Below are positions 1 through 13,208 of a stretch of DNA of 64,000 bases, one piece after another. The notes under the pieces were generated by a model that was not told the DNA's origin, searched no databases, and was given only the letters and a program-made list of their open reading frames with translations. Position 1 is the first letter of the stretch. Each line of letters opens with the position of its first letter. This DNA is from Carposina sasakii (Eukaryota; Arthropoda; Insecta; Lepidoptera; Carposinidae): assembly GCA_014607495.2 (NCBI GenBank), contig CP053161.1:2914001-2978000 (forward strand). The letters run 5' to 3'. The position numbers and the translations under genes are program-made.

Positions 1-1033
1 ACAATGCACCTATCTACGACTCTACGTCACTCTACGCTACGACCCGTACCTAATTTCAATTAAGTACTTATTTGGTGCATTATTTTATTCCATTTACTTC
101 ACAGATGGAGTTTATTGTTATGTTTTAGGTATGTGTGTTTCTTAGCAACTTTTTAGATACATGCTTAGGCAATCAATTGTTTGTTCCATGTGCCGCCGGA
201 TTCTTTAGACACGTCGAACATTTCGAATCACACCAGGATTGATTCGAAATGCAGTTAAGCTTAGTCTCCGGAACCTCGTTATGAATAGAATGATTCGGTT
301 TATTAGCGGAGCAATGTCACCTGCTTTGTTTTACCTAAGTTAGTTATTTAATGATCAGACATTGTTCGCTAATTGCCGACATTGACCGCGATGCCACCCT
401 GTCGTCCTGTAGAGTAGATATACTTCAATGTTATGATGCAAAACAATGGATACATCTCAAGGTCATCGATTGTGACCAAGTGCGCATCTTAATTTTTCAA
501 AAACTAAGATAATTAATTTAGTAGACGAAATCAGCTCAGATTGTAAAACACTCTCAGAGTACAGATTCGAAGATGTAACTATGCATGCCATGCCATGGCG
601 CAGTGTCTTGCTTGTTGATGTGACAGTAAACAGTAACTAAATCGTTTTCGTCTGCTATCTATCAAACTTGTTTGTATTCTAGATATAACAGGAGGTTTAG
701 AGAAAGATGAACTAGAGTGCAATAGCGTCTTAACCACCCACATACGATATAAAATTCTTGGAAGCCGAGGCATCAAGTAACAATGGCACTAACTAGAGTC
801 GCATATCACCTGACTGCACTCCGGTTACTTATGGTTTCCATGCAATGTAACTTTACCAGTATTCTGATCACTACCGACCAATTGCAATACCTACTAGTGA
901 TCGAGATAAATTGATACATTATATTTTGATCCATACCAACATATACATACTCGTACAGCTGTATTCCCAAAAGTCAAAACTGCAGGATCACAAATTCGCG
1001 AATGAGATCCCACAGCGTGTTTATTCCGTATAA
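1..1033. other. Intergenic, no gene seen
   Basis: This is AT-rich sequence with only short open frames (about 60 codons) that have no recognisable domain and no codon bias. I see no RNA gene or repeat with a second copy in the window. Confidence 0.5.
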
Positions 1034-1345
1034 CAGTGGAGGCCCGCGACTCCGCCCGCGTAAACAACAGAAAAAACAAAATGTCGCTATTATCTGGGAG
1101 AAAAACATTTTCCCGAGATAAAAGGTAAGTAAGTAAGTGTTAAGTGGGACCTATCACAATATATTACTGAAAACTGCATCCGAAATCGGTTCAGCTGTTT
1201 CTTAGATTAGCGTGCACAAACGCACAGAAAAACAGACAAAAATTTCAAAAATCATTCTTTTGGGTAATATTGCGTTGATAAAGGTCTCCTATAATATTTT
1301 TTCTCATATAATATCTTCCATGTATATAATATTAATATAGATAGA
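1034..1345 (-). mobile_element. Helitron-like non-autonomous element, reverse copy
   Basis: The block reads, in reverse, as the same repeat found at 35155-35468 and 37541-37857. Shared blocks include the GC-rich end (CCCGCGACTCCGCCCGCG), a 'gtgggacctatcacaatata' stretch and the TACATGGAAGATAT stretch near the other end. The family end resembles the 3' terminus of Lep1-type Helitrons known from Lepidoptera. This copy is diverged and has an internal deletion. Confidence 0.6.
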
Positions 1346-1438
1346 TGAGAAGTTATGCATGAAAACGATAAAAGAAGGTATAATCTACGATCTTCATATT
1401 TGATAGAACTTAGAGTAAATCTTTGAAAATCTTAAAAT

Positions 1439-1677
1439 AGGATATGGTTGATCGTTTCATGTTTAAATATTGTGCTGAGGGATTCAGCTTTGTTTGCCGA
1501 GATTTGGCTAGTGTATAGCTATCGGGATGAAGAATAACGTTGCCAATATGTAATTTAGAAAAGAGATGGTGAAATTCGTCATCCGAGTAATGAGACCCGG
1601 TGGCTTAGTGGTTATAGCGGCTGGCACGGTTTGCAGTGGTTGTGGGTTCGATTCCCACTCGGGTGAAGAATTTTTTC
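1439..1677 (+). mobile_element. Repeat with a tRNA-like 3' portion (SINE-like)
   Basis: A second, reverse copy lies at 55798-56014. Both share about 150 bp of non-tRNA sequence followed by a tRNA-like part. Here the tRNA-like part (about 1592-1668) has an A-box-like TGGCTTAGTGG, a B-box GGTTCGATTCC, a perfect GTGGG/CCCAC T-arm, and acceptor pairing ACCCG/CGGGT. It is followed at once by a T-run that could act as a Pol III terminator. The anticodon loop does not look like that of a working tRNA, so I call it tRNA-derived and not a tRNA gene. The tRNA-like part at the 3' end, not the 5' end, is unusual for a SINE. Confidence 0.55.
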
Positions 1678-4600
1678 CATTTTCTTTATTAATAATTTTA
1701 TAATCTTAAAATATAATAAATCATTGTCACTAATTTACTTCAGGAGTAGGTAAAAGGCGATATCAATTCTATAGAGAGATTAATAAAAACTAACTGTTAA
1801 ATTAAAACCGGCTACTAGCTTACCGGAGTTGGTGATAACGTTGATTGACTTCTGAAATAACTGTACTGTTTATTACTGTAATACAACGGACAAATAAGAC
1901 TGATCCTGAATCTTTAGAGAGGGGCGGTGGCTAGAGAGGTCAATTCACGGGACAGGGCTGGTTAAAAATAAACTTATCGAAAGTTGTGAGACCCATAGTA
2001 ATATAGGTTTCTTCATATAATACAATTCGAATAATAAGCCAGTTGTAAAAGAGTTTATAATGTATGCAGACTCCAATAGAATTACTTAATTTATCGTACA
2101 GTTAATAGTGGAATGGGAACGGGTCTCTGACTGACCGTGACCCTAGCAAGTTCTCATAAATTCGTGACACTCAAAATTTAAAACAAAATTGATTTGGAAG
2201 TTGCTCTGTCGCTTTTAAATTTTCTTTAAATAATTCTGCAGGTGCCTGAGCTTACCTCTTGTCTTTGCGACGAAGCACTTAGTGCACTTAGGATGCGAAG
2301 GTTCTAAGAAGTATTTTGACATTTCTGAGAGACTTGAAAAACTAAAGTAAAAAGATTTTTTTTTCTAACAGTAAAGTTTATGAGGAAGAATCCATACTCG
2401 CTTCATTAGAACTACAATAAAATAATGTATTTATAATAAATTCTACTTTATAAAGTTATACTTACATAATTCGACATCCTTGATCGTACAATAGAGATAT
2501 TAATCTCAGGATGAATTACAGATGAAGAAAGTTATTGTATTAAAATGAAGAGATGAATACTAATGAATAAATTAGTGGTATTATCTGAGTGAATACCGCA
2601 GCGGCAGGATCCTTAATAAGTAAATCTAATCTGGTAGTTAATTCGGGACTGTCGGATGAATACACGTTCATTACCTTATATAATACTGTGATACGGGTAC
2701 CTAATGAGACGAGTGTGACAGCCGGTCTTGCGAACAAAACCGCGGCACAAGGTTATCTTTGCGTATTTTGTCATAACTTTTAAAGTGAATCTGCATAACA
2801 CACTTCTGTCGTGTTTGCGTCAAAGCACTAATTACTGCGACAAAACAAGCTCACGCAACATCAAACAACTCACGAGCTGCAAAAACTTTCATAAAACTTT
2901 GTACAAACAGATCTATTTTAGTAGCCAATAACATGTAAATATGGTTAACAATTTAGCGAGAAAAAACAATATTTGGCTTCTGTATTGCGTCAGTGATATT
3001 TAAACGTGCCGATAGCTCGACATCACAGATACAATCGTGTTGGTAAATGCTGACACCTCAGGACATGCGGCTCTTTAGTTGAGTAATCAAACTCGACCTC
3101 TCGCACCTCGTACACAAATGGAGTTTGTGTGTTCGTTTGTTTGTCCATAACGAGTTCCTCTTACATATCTTAAAGGCCAGAGTAGTACAGAGACATCTGA
3201 CAGAAGATGCATGTTCAGTAGTGCGGCCGCCAGATGCACAAATAAATTAAACAAGCTTTATTTATACATAACCGATGATACTTTCTCATAGTGCATCCAG
3301 ATCCCAGAATCCCTGACGTCATTCATTTTTATTAAATGCATGTGCTAGCCTCTGTGCGTATGTTGGACTCACTGGATCACTTAAAAAACAAACACTGCTC
3401 TCTTCCGGGAGTTTTGTGTGGTTCAATATTCGGACTTCTATACAACCGAAAAATTCATGTTACAATAGAGAACGAAACCTATACTTAGGTTTCAACATGG
3501 CTCAAGCTTTCTTTTTTGGCACTAGTATTTGCTACCTTGTGGTAAGTGACATACAAGTAGGACAACAAATAAAACTTATATAAATACATAATCACTATTT
3601 CATATAGCAAAGGCAAGCAAAAAACTTAAACTTCTATCTCTAGTCTACGAGCATGCTAACGTGTGTTAGTTATGTTATGACATCATTGTTTCTTGACAAC
3701 TTAGTCATAACTTCATAAGTTTAGATGCACTATAGTTACTGGAGCACGTGTAGTAAGATGATGAACCGGCGTAGAATGTAGAGAACCTGGCTAGAAAAAG
3801 AAAAAGCAACCAAAGAAACAAACTTAGGTACTATAGACGGATTCTCTGAGATATTACGAATATTCACTCAAAAGTGTTCAACTCACAGGAATTTAAATAA
3901 CAATAACTCTACAAAACGTAAGCAGAAATAGTAAATTGTTTGGCGTGGATTGTGCTTATCTAAGTATAAAAATAACTTAGATAGGTTTCCGGTAAAGGTG
4001 TCGTAGAGTTCAGTGTTGACTCACGGATTGGCGACACCTGCATGACGCCGACCGTTATCTGTAGTAATCGTTCATAACTTCTTGGATGCGGAATCCTAAA
4101 GAACTTCATATATAGCTAAGATAAGGTTTTAAACTATCGTCTATTATAATATTTATATTATATACCTAGGTCTCTTTAAAATATAATGAATTTCTTCGGA
4201 GATTAGCTAACAGTACAAGAGATATTATAGTGCACAATCATAGATTTACAAACATAGGTGCACTCTGTATACCTTCTAAGCAAGGTAACAATATCACTAA
4301 GTAAATAAAAATTCTCCAGCTCTGGCTATCCCATTTCGGGAACACCCGTGTTGTATATATTGTGTTGTATATATCTATATGTATGTACAATGCGTACATA
4401 AAATAAATTCATTGGTACGAGTACAGGCCCTGTTGAAAGGCGCACGTCTATACCATTGGGTTATCATCACTTCTTCTCTATAATATACCACAGAACCGTG
4501 CCGTAGAGTTACGTATGTATAACATGTTCCTATAGCAGTAATCTAAGTTTCATATCGATCTCACGTGATAGAAAAGGGATTAGGTCGCAGATGGAATATT

Positions 4601-7250
4601 TTTTGCTCGAATCCGCATTATTATATCATGCACTAGGTACAGCTCAGACTCATACATTGATAAACAAAAAGATATGCCCTACATGTGACATATAGCGCGT
4701 GTGTTTCTGTTTCTAGTTATTGTGCATTAGATAAATCAGTTCTACATACTCGTACAACAAAATCATATTTCTTTTAAATGTTTTCTATGAATATAGATCT
4801 CTGCTGGTACCGTGCTTTTGCAACATACTCGTAGAATCTTTAAAAGACTTTTTAGGGAATTTGCACATCACTTACTAACATAAAAAAATCTTAAGGTTTT
4901 TTATTGGGAAACTATTTGAAGTCTGTAAATAATGCATTTTAGTATTTCAACAAAATTAGCGATTCGCTAAATAGATTGTAAACCTACGTGACTGGCGAAA
5001 GAAGTTGTTTCTGATTTCTCAAATAAATCAGAGGCTTTCAAGTTCGATAAATACCGGCCACTATAGGAATGTAACTAGTCTACAGATACCTTATGTGGTA
5101 GTTCCAGGTTTGATACTTATACCCACGCCAACTTTCAAAAGAGGTTCAGCTACTCCTAGAATATCCTATAGTCTACCTATATGATCGCATCTAGGCAGGT
5201 AGTTCACCTACACATGAACAATATGAGGTAAGCTAAACATGAAACCTGTACAGAAATTTACGATGCATAATTCATCATCATCGTTTAGGTCTTGCAACCG
5301 CACTAACCTCCTGATGCAAGTTTGTATGAGCCTAGCTACCGTACTCGTAAATGTAATATCATAGACATACGAGTAGATTATTTTATGTGATTTAAAACAG
5401 TGGTCGCCAGTCGTCAAGCAGTGGCATGTTTACGATATTTTTGTCAGCCTACAAAATAATGAATTGCTGATGTCTATTTAAAAAATCTATGAATATGCGG
5501 CCCTTACAGCTCCCAGTGATACCTCACATTGTCCTATGTGGCCCTTGACCCATGTGTGACAAATACTGGTTTAAACAAATATGGATGTTCCTACTGGATA
5601 TCCCGACCTTTTGATCCCATTTTACTCTATCCTATATATCTAGCCCCACTTGGCTCACGTCCGTAATCTGCCGATTAATAAACCTTATTCAACTGCAATT
5701 TAAACGACGTACGATATGGAAATTGCGCATGTAATTGTAGAATATAAACAAAATCCGTGTCATAAGGCCATTGTGTGGGTGAAGCGATAACAGGAATATA
5801 ATTGGATAGGTTTGTAATACTTAGATAGATTTATGTAGTCCAATGTCCTAGGTTTTATTAGGCATAAAGTACATTGAGTTTTACTAGCACATGAATTTAA
5901 CTCTAGGCCTCTTCAATACATTATGGTAAGTAACTTAAAACTTAGCAGGTGCAATAATACAAGTGCAGCATTGAGCGTAGAGAACGAGAGTAGAGATAAA
6001 TGAATTATGTATGGGTAAGTTTAGATATCTGTTTTATGTAGGTGTATGAATAGTATCATCTAGCTGATTCTATCACAACATTTTGGTTGATAACTTGGTT
6101 GGTTGATAGTAGCCATGTGACACATATAGCATAATAATAAAAGTAAATAAGTAATTCTCACTTTCAGAAACTCGTGTTCAACTTAGGATTTAGTTGTAAT
6201 TAAATAATTAATCATTCACATATGAATTAATAAACGTTACTTACTGTCGAAACATTCATGTGATGGGTCACCCACCTACAGCATGTTAAACTTTAATTTA
6301 ATCACACCAAAATTTGTCTACGGTCATGTTTTACAACCCTCAGGGGAAGTAAGTCAGGGGAACTAAACCTTTCAAAAATATGTTTACGAGGACCGAAACA
6401 CATCTCAAATGTAGCGAAACCCGGCTATAACCAATGCGACTCGCGCTTGACCGCTTTGTTCGTATATTTAGCTGCTGTTAGTACATATAATGTGTCACAA
6501 GTAACTAACACGAAACTCAGTAACCTCGGGAAGGTTAAACTTAAAATATACCCAAATTATTGTGTAACATAACCTCTGAATCTACTTAAGTTCTTTTTCG
6601 GTATTGGTATATTTTCTGGTATTGATGTTTACCTATATTTAATTTCAATTTTTTGCTGATGCAACCTTGGGAAGTTTTGTTGTTTGGTAGGATATTCTGA
6701 ACATAAAAGTATAACAAAAACTGTTGGCAGCAACCGCTAAACCTGTATTTGACGTGCAAGTAACAACATTTAGTAATACAGTACCTACATGCATTAAGTA
6801 TTCAGTGGTACAGACGGACTAACGGCACCATCTGTACCTGCTCTGGGAGTGAATACTTGAGTACCGGGAGTGGGCGCCAATAACCGATGTGTACCCGAGC
6901 TCTGTGAGAGGAGTCCGCATTCCTTCAGCGACACTCGCTCCACATACGACTCTACTACATATTGATGATATGTATCAGTGACACAGGTGTCTATATTATA
7001 GTAACCATAAGTACGAACAGTTAGCGACGGAAGGAAATGTATTAAAACTTTGGCATCTGCTTATATTACGAGTTCGGTAATTTCCATCGATCATACTTCT
7101 TTCTACCAGTTTTGTTGTTAAGATATTGCGTATGGTCAACTGTAGTCTATACAACTGTAGTCTATACCTACTACTCTGACAATTGACTCAATTAATTTGA
7201 CATCTCTATCTGCTTTTTAGTAATTATAGGTTTAAAACTCACAGAGTAGG
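1678..7250. other. Intergenic, gene-poor AT-rich sequence
   Basis: No open frame here exceeds about 70 codons and none shows a recognisable domain or splice-linked coding pattern. Short tracts near 4310-4350 resemble a repeat piece also seen near 16340 and 32050 ('tttcgggaaca'). I see no gene. Confidence 0.5.
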
Positions 7251-9762
7251 GGAAGTACGGACAAAATGACAGGGTGTTTTGATTTTCAATCAAATATCTT
7301 TATTTATTGTAATTATAATCAGTCTCATACGTTTACAATCATCTTAGGTTCATTGACTAATAGTAATACAGCCTTTTAATTGAATAGGAACTATATCATA
7401 TAAACTATTAAGAAAAAATAGACGAATTAAAAAAACCATTTTGTCCATATAGTATGGACAAAATGACACACTAAATATGGGTATAATGACATACCACAAT
7501 TTTAAGAACAAAGTTCACAAATAAATCCTTTTGTCTTCTTTGAGACATCAGCACATGAAGCATGAGCCCAACGAAAACAACTCGTGCATCGTAACCAACT
7601 TTCTCCCGGCTTGGACCGCGAATAAAGGTCATTGCAATAAATGCATGGGCAGTCTTCGTCATCCCCGTTTTCGCCGGCAAAATCTTCAGCATCAGAGCTG
7701 GAATCAATAGTTCGAACAGTTTGACACTGCCTCTTTGGTATCTGTCTTTTTATAGGTGCTTTAATCACAGTGCTTTTGGACGTTTTTTTGCCAATGGACT
7801 TGTCATCATCACACTTTTTCCACCTGTCTTTTCTTTTTTGCGGGTGGATCTTTTGGTCTATTTTTTGCAATAACTTCTTCCATATTTGGAGTAAAAAGTC
7901 CAATGTCCTTTGTTTGATTTTCCTTTTTCCTTGGCCTCTAATAAATTGCCCCAGCGGTGCTGTTGAAATAGTTGCAATTGGAAATGCTAACATGTGCCTG
8001 GTTTCACGCCATTATCGTTAGTTGCTCCAGTGCTCTCAACTGTAAGAGATTCCTTCTCATTTGCTACTGAATCTGCATCCTCAGAAACACCGACTATATC
8101 GGTATCGTGGTTGCTCTTGGTCTTCTTGTGTCCCATTGGTTGGTGTGGTCGTATTTTGTGTAAATGGTCCAAAATTTCCATTATTATTTGTTACTGGGGG
8201 TCCAAACTATAAGCAGTATTGACCGATTCTTCTTGGGTTGGACTAGGGTTTAGTTCAGCGGGTGATAAGCGGGTTGGCAGGTCCAGATTAGGTTCAGTTT
8301 GCAATGATTGATTTAACGGAATGTTTGTAGCTCTGCTGGTTCAAACATGTAGTCTGGGATATCAGCTTTACCAAAACCTGGCTTTTGAAGCCATTACTGC
8401 ATTTTGGACCGTTGCAACCTTTCCATATGCTTGAGAAACAAACCTCCGATTTGTAAATGGGTAACAACGCGCCCTTGTGTTTTTTAACCACTTAGTTTTC
8501 TTGATTGAAGTATGTTTTTAGTGGTCCGTATTAACATCCAAGGGCTGCATTCGAGAGTGCAGTGTGGAGGCAGACACAGCATATTAATGCCATTTTCATG
8601 TCAAACATTCAATGTTTTGTGACTTGCTGAAACATAAGCAGAACCGGGTCCTCTTTACTTGCTTTCGTGTGTATTTGAAAATGTTTTAACCATTTTACAA
8701 AAACCTCTGTATTCATCCATCCTGGTGCGAGTCCTAGAGTGCCGGTAGGAGCTTCGTCTATTAGCATTTTTCATGTTTCCTGGGAAAAAATCATACATGG
8801 TGGAATAAATGAACCAATGGCATTTGTACAACACACCACTTCACATTCGAACCTCTTTCAGCACTTGTGAGACTTTGTTTTCTGCCTTTAGTAGCCAAAA
8901 TTTTTTGTGGTTTTTGGACGGCGGTTTCGTCCATGTTATAAATTCGCTGCGGTTCTAACTTGTGAGTATTCACTTCATAAATCTGGAAAATTTCGATACT
9001 TGCGGTCTATTAAACGCTTGTCTTGCTGCAGAAGTTGTTCTGAGTCCTTAACGATAAAGAAACTGTCAATACTACTTACTTAATTTTTTTCGAGTTTCTA
9101 AAAATTTTATGTGGTCTAAATTGCCTCTCTATCTCTGGTGGAAATGTTGGCTTGAACCTGCCCAATCCCTTGCTAGTTGATTCATTTGTTAGTATTGAGA
9201 GCTTTTCGCATGTAGCTTGAGGAACACCGAATGTTTTTGCGGCCATTCCCAACCCATTTTATTTTCTTTCCATGCTGAGGCTTGGGCCATTGATTCTTCG
9301 CTCCAGACTGTCGATTTGTTTTTCTCTGATAGTTCTCTCACCTAAAAGAGTAACAATCGAATAAATATCAGGAACACTATACGCCACGGACAAGATGACA
9401 TACACTATGTCGTTTTGTCCAACGTAATATGTCATTTTGCCCAAATGTACACAAAAAACATTCAAAACCAAATTTAATTAAATCGATTGAAAATTGTATT
9501 AAAACTATTCAAATCACAAGCCCATATCATAAGTCTTCAATTTTAGGTTATAAAATAAATTTTCGTAGGCACGAAACACGTTCACACTCGTAACTTCAAA
9601 ATCAATAAGGTTTGTAAAAATGTCGCAAATTCCAGTAACTTTACCTTGACCCTGCCACTGCAGAGACATGTATTGTCTTCTTATAACCATTAAGATCGCG
9701 CTTCCACAACCGGACAGCCTGTCGTGACAGTTCAGTACCGCTCGTTTCCGAATGTACAACTA
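7251..9762 (-). pseudogene. Decayed pogo-like transposase with C-terminal PHD-type zinc finger
   Basis: Reading on the minus strand, pieces in several frames follow the order of a pogo-family DNA transposase. Near 9120-9240 is an N-terminal stretch with GRFKPTFPPEIERQ. Near 8900-8950 is the DDE catalytic signature YNMDETAVQKP. At 7502-7720 is a Cys/His-rich tail (C-x2-C, later C-x2-C, WAHASCADVSKK and a final CELC) that looks like a PHD-type finger. Pogo elements with a C-terminal PHD-like finger are common in insects. Stops and frame changes between the pieces show it is dead. Short 'ggacaaaatgac' motifs recur near 7260, 7450 and, diverged, 9390-9430; they may mark element ends, but I could not fix the termini. 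Confidence 0.7.
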
Positions 9763-11254
9763 TTTATATGCAACTTGCTTGGTGGAAACACACGCGGGAC
9801 ACCCCACCCCACCGAACAATGAGACATAATATGACAACCTCCTTTGTTGATTCATATATTATGGAAAACTACATAATAATTATCTTCTGATAGAGATACC
9901 ATTTCGGAGATTTATAATTTAATAACCGTACCTAATATGTTCCACCAGCGATTTCCGTCATTCCTCCACACACAACGTACCTATTTCATTTGGTTTACAC
10001 GGTACACCATAATTTTTGTTAGATGATTACTTCCGGAAGGTTTTTAGTGCAGACTCTAAATAATGTAATTATGGGCAAGGGCAAGAGGTCTGACCGATAC
10101 GTATTTTGTTCAAAATAGGGCAGTGAATGATGATGAGCCGTTTGCATGAGTACGATAGTAAAAGAAATGTCTAATGTTCTGGGGCAGAGGCGAGCGTCCT
10201 CAATTGGGGATCATTGACGGACGACTCCTGTGGTTCCATGGAGGATGAACAAGCAGGAGGTAGCCTAACTACTTTTGATCATGGAAAATAGCAAGGAACC
10301 CCGTTGCGTCTTGACGACCGAAAATAGACTATGGTGGGTGCCAAATGTTCCTATTTTACAACTAATACGGGCAAAAAAATCCCGTGTTACAACCAGGAGT
10401 AGTAGTTAGTAACACGGACAAAAAATCTCCTGTGTAACAACGAGAGCTTAAGTAAAACCTAAGTACCGGTAGTAACAGAGTAGCGAAGGTTCGCCAGTGA
10501 TTTAGTCATACTGCGAAGTCTACAGTAGCGCTAGCAGGTCATTAATTATCACATATCCTCTGTGTCCTTTCTTCATATCTGGCGGACCCAATCCCCGTCT
10601 CTAAAGAGGTACTCGGACCAACCTTTTGTTGTTAATAAAACGTCGAGACGACAAAAATTTTTGAGACATGACGAGGTTTAAAGAGACTCAACTGACGCAA
10701 GACTTTATTGAAATTGTGAGTCGAGCGGAATTAGATACACTAGAACCTAGTACACTAGTATCTAGGTACATAATTATTATACGGAATTCAATCGATGGAA
10801 GTTTTCTGGCATTTTAACTTATCCTAATAAGTATGATGCAAACGTAACATTTCTCCGTGACTTTTATATAGGAAATTAAAACTAGAGAACTGTCACAGCA
10901 AAAGCTCACAAAAGTAAACAAACTTTAATTCACAGATAAAGAACATTTTAAGTTGACTCCATCTCATTAGCTCTTACTAGGTTTTATCTAGATATCAGAC
11001 TATATAGATTAATTCCCTTGTTTTTATCTCTGCGGGGGAAATTTTTACTCTTGCTAAAAAGCTCAGTGCTTACAATATTTGGATAAGACCTACTGCTCAA
11101 ATACTTTGTCAAATTGACCAAATAATAGATAAATAGAGGTAACAAATCAAAGCACACGGGACTCTGTTACTAAAAGGGTAAAAAGTAGAACGTTGATTCC
11201 TTCGTCCCAGAGTCCATGACTACATTTCGTAAATTGAAAACAGGATATTGTAAC
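9763..11254. other. Intergenic, no gene seen
   Basis: AT-rich sequence without a supported reading frame. No RNA gene was recognised. Confidence 0.45.
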
Positions 11255-11281
11255 GTGTGTGTGTGTGTGTGTGTGTGTGTG
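11255..11281. repeat. (GT)n microsatellite
   Basis: An almost perfect GT dinucleotide run. It creates a short artefactual plus-strand open frame around it. Confidence 0.95.
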
Positions 11282-11639
11282 CAGGGTTGCATGCATGCAG
11301 GCTACCTGCGGAATGCACCCGTCCGGGACCCACTAGACCCCACCACGCCGCTGTCAAGAAACACAAGTTTGATGTTGTTTCTCCCTGAACTCTACGCTGA
11401 TAACGCTTTGTTTACGTTTAGATAACGCGTGTCCGACGAGAGTTTTACGAATTAACGAACGCACTGACCGAGTTTAGAAATTAATCGAGCAAATTATAAT
11501 CAAACTTTTTAGCTTATTAAAACCTTCATTACGGCATCAATTAACATGCATCTACAATGTGGTTCTGAAGTGAAATAACAAAATTTGTGTGTAGTAGTAG
11601 GACGGGATCGACCTATTTTTGGGGTGTAAAGTTTGGCGG

Positions 11640-11940
11640 TCTCATCAGCTGTCGGGGTGTGTACGGGTACTGACCGCGAAGGCGATGTTGATGAAGATGA
11701 ATCCTTTCTCCGCGGTGCACACCTTGCGGACGCAGCCCATGTCTGTGCGGGCCGCAGCCCCGGCTCGTGCTCGTTCGCTCGCGCACTGACACACGTGCGC
11801 CCCAGCCGGCGCGCGGTAAGGCACTGAGCTAAACCCGCGCAGCAAACCGAAAGCTCTCACCCCCTGCCGACTGCTCCCTTGCCGCAGCTGCCGCGAGTAC
11901 ATCGCTGCCTTCATCGACGTACCCCTCGCGCTTTGCTAAC
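11640..11940 (-). promoter_or_regulatory. GC-rich island, possible promoter and first exon of a minus-strand gene
   Basis: This is the only GC- and CpG-rich block in the first 26 kb, and it stands out like the exons and promoter parts of the genes further right. On the minus strand an ATG at 11740 opens a 66-nt frame (MGCVRKVCTAEKGFIFINIAFA is its 22-residue reading; residues 13-22 are hydrophobic) that ends at 11675 on a GTCAGT donor-like site in phase 0. No acceptor-linked coding exon is visible downstream towards position 1, so the rest of the gene would have to lie outside the window. It could equally be a CpG island without coding function. Confidence 0.35.
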
Positions 11941-12597
11941 TAACGCCGCAATGTACACCTGTCAGGCACTCTAAAGTTCAGGATGGTTACGGCTGCCCGC
12001 AGGAGTAAGCCACCAGCTGTAAGTCGCCGTCTCGTTCTCTCTAGCCCTCGTGGAGAGGGACGGGTGTAACTCCACGACACAAAAAAAAGAAAAAGGTCAG
12101 TGCGAGCTTTTAACTACTTGTTGAGATGCGATGTGATTAAAGTCCTTTTAAAGGAAAGTATTTCTGCATTTTTTATCTAGACAGTTAAGGGCTGCTTTAA
12201 AGTTAGTTAAGTACTTATTAAGCACAAATGTTAAGAAAACAAAAAGGAATTTCGTAAACTCTTACGCACCTTAGTATTTAAATATTGATCTTTAACAGCA
12301 GTGATAATGATAACAGTCATCACATTTTATACCCAAATCGGGCTAATATATATGTTTAATCAATAGAGAACTGCAAAATTGAGATCTCTGACGATAGTAT
12401 GGAGAATTTTTAAATATCAGGTCACTTTCAAAGTAAAACAAAGTTAACTTACGTTGCCAATGAAAAACATCATGGTAGAGTCTACAAAGAAGTAGAGCAC
12501 GTTTGTTACACCTTATACAGAAGGCTTGCTTCGGTCACGTGTACAAAATTATTGTTGTAGAAAAATGAAGGGTGCGAACGAAAATAGAAAAATATAC
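11941..12597. other. Intergenic, no gene seen
   Basis: AT-rich apart from its left edge. A stretch near 12395-12420 ('gatagtatggagaattttta') is also found inside the MITE at 12945-13208. Confidence 0.4.
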
Positions 12598-12709
12598 GAG
12601 ACAGAGTCCTACCTATAGTACGGCCTACAGGCAGGAGGTCAGTAAAGCAAACAGAGACAGAGTCCTACCTATAGTACGGCCTACAGGCAGGAGGTCAGTA
12701 AAGCAAACA
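12598..12709. repeat. Perfect 56-bp tandem duplication, two copies
   Basis: The sequence from 12598 repeats without visible change from 12654 (period 56 bp). Full identity implies a recent duplication or an assembly artefact. No coding content. Confidence 0.9.
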
Positions 12710-12944
12710 ATAGGTTTCACGTTCCTAACAATAGCAATGCGATATTAATTTCAAAAGGCGGAAGTTGAAGTCATACTATATTTTATTATCTATACCTACA
12801 TATAATTATTAATGTAGTAGTGAACAACGTTATACATAGAGAGATCAATACTGCCGGGGTAAGTAAGACAGTTTAGAACAACTTGGATTCTTTACCAATA
12901 TAGGTACAGCATTTCATTTTTTGCACGAAAAGCCTATTAACCTA

Positions 12945-13208
12945 TACAGGGTGTAACAAAAAGGGTATGTTAAGCGAAAAGCTACGTAAATAGCCCACTG
13001 TAGAGAACCTATCCACAAAATTTGAGACATGAAATTACATGTTTATTTTTCACGATAGTATGGAGAATTTTTAAATATCTCAGGAATTTTCATACAATCT
13101 TGAAAAATAAACATGAGATTTCGAGTCTCAAATTTTGTGGATAGGTTCTCTACAGTGGGCTATTTACATAGCTTTTCGCTTAACATACCCTTTTTGTTAC
13201 ACCCTGTA
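12945..13208. mobile_element. Fold-back MITE with mariner-like TACAGGGTGTAAC termini
   Basis: Two arms of roughly 110 bp are inverted copies of each other and enclose a short centre. The outer ends read TACAGGGTGTAACAAAAAGG and its reverse complement. A flanking TA on the left and the TACAGGGTG start fit a Tc1/mariner-type non-autonomous element. Related sequence lies at 44560-44800 and 25840-25962. Confidence 0.8.

Noticed and set aside
1592..1668. A functional tRNA gene
   Set aside because: The T-arm and acceptor pair well, but the anticodon loop is atypical and a degraded copy of the same larger repeat exists at 55798-56014.
11216..11425. 69-codon plus-strand frame
   Set aside because: It is carried by a GT microsatellite and has no other coding support.
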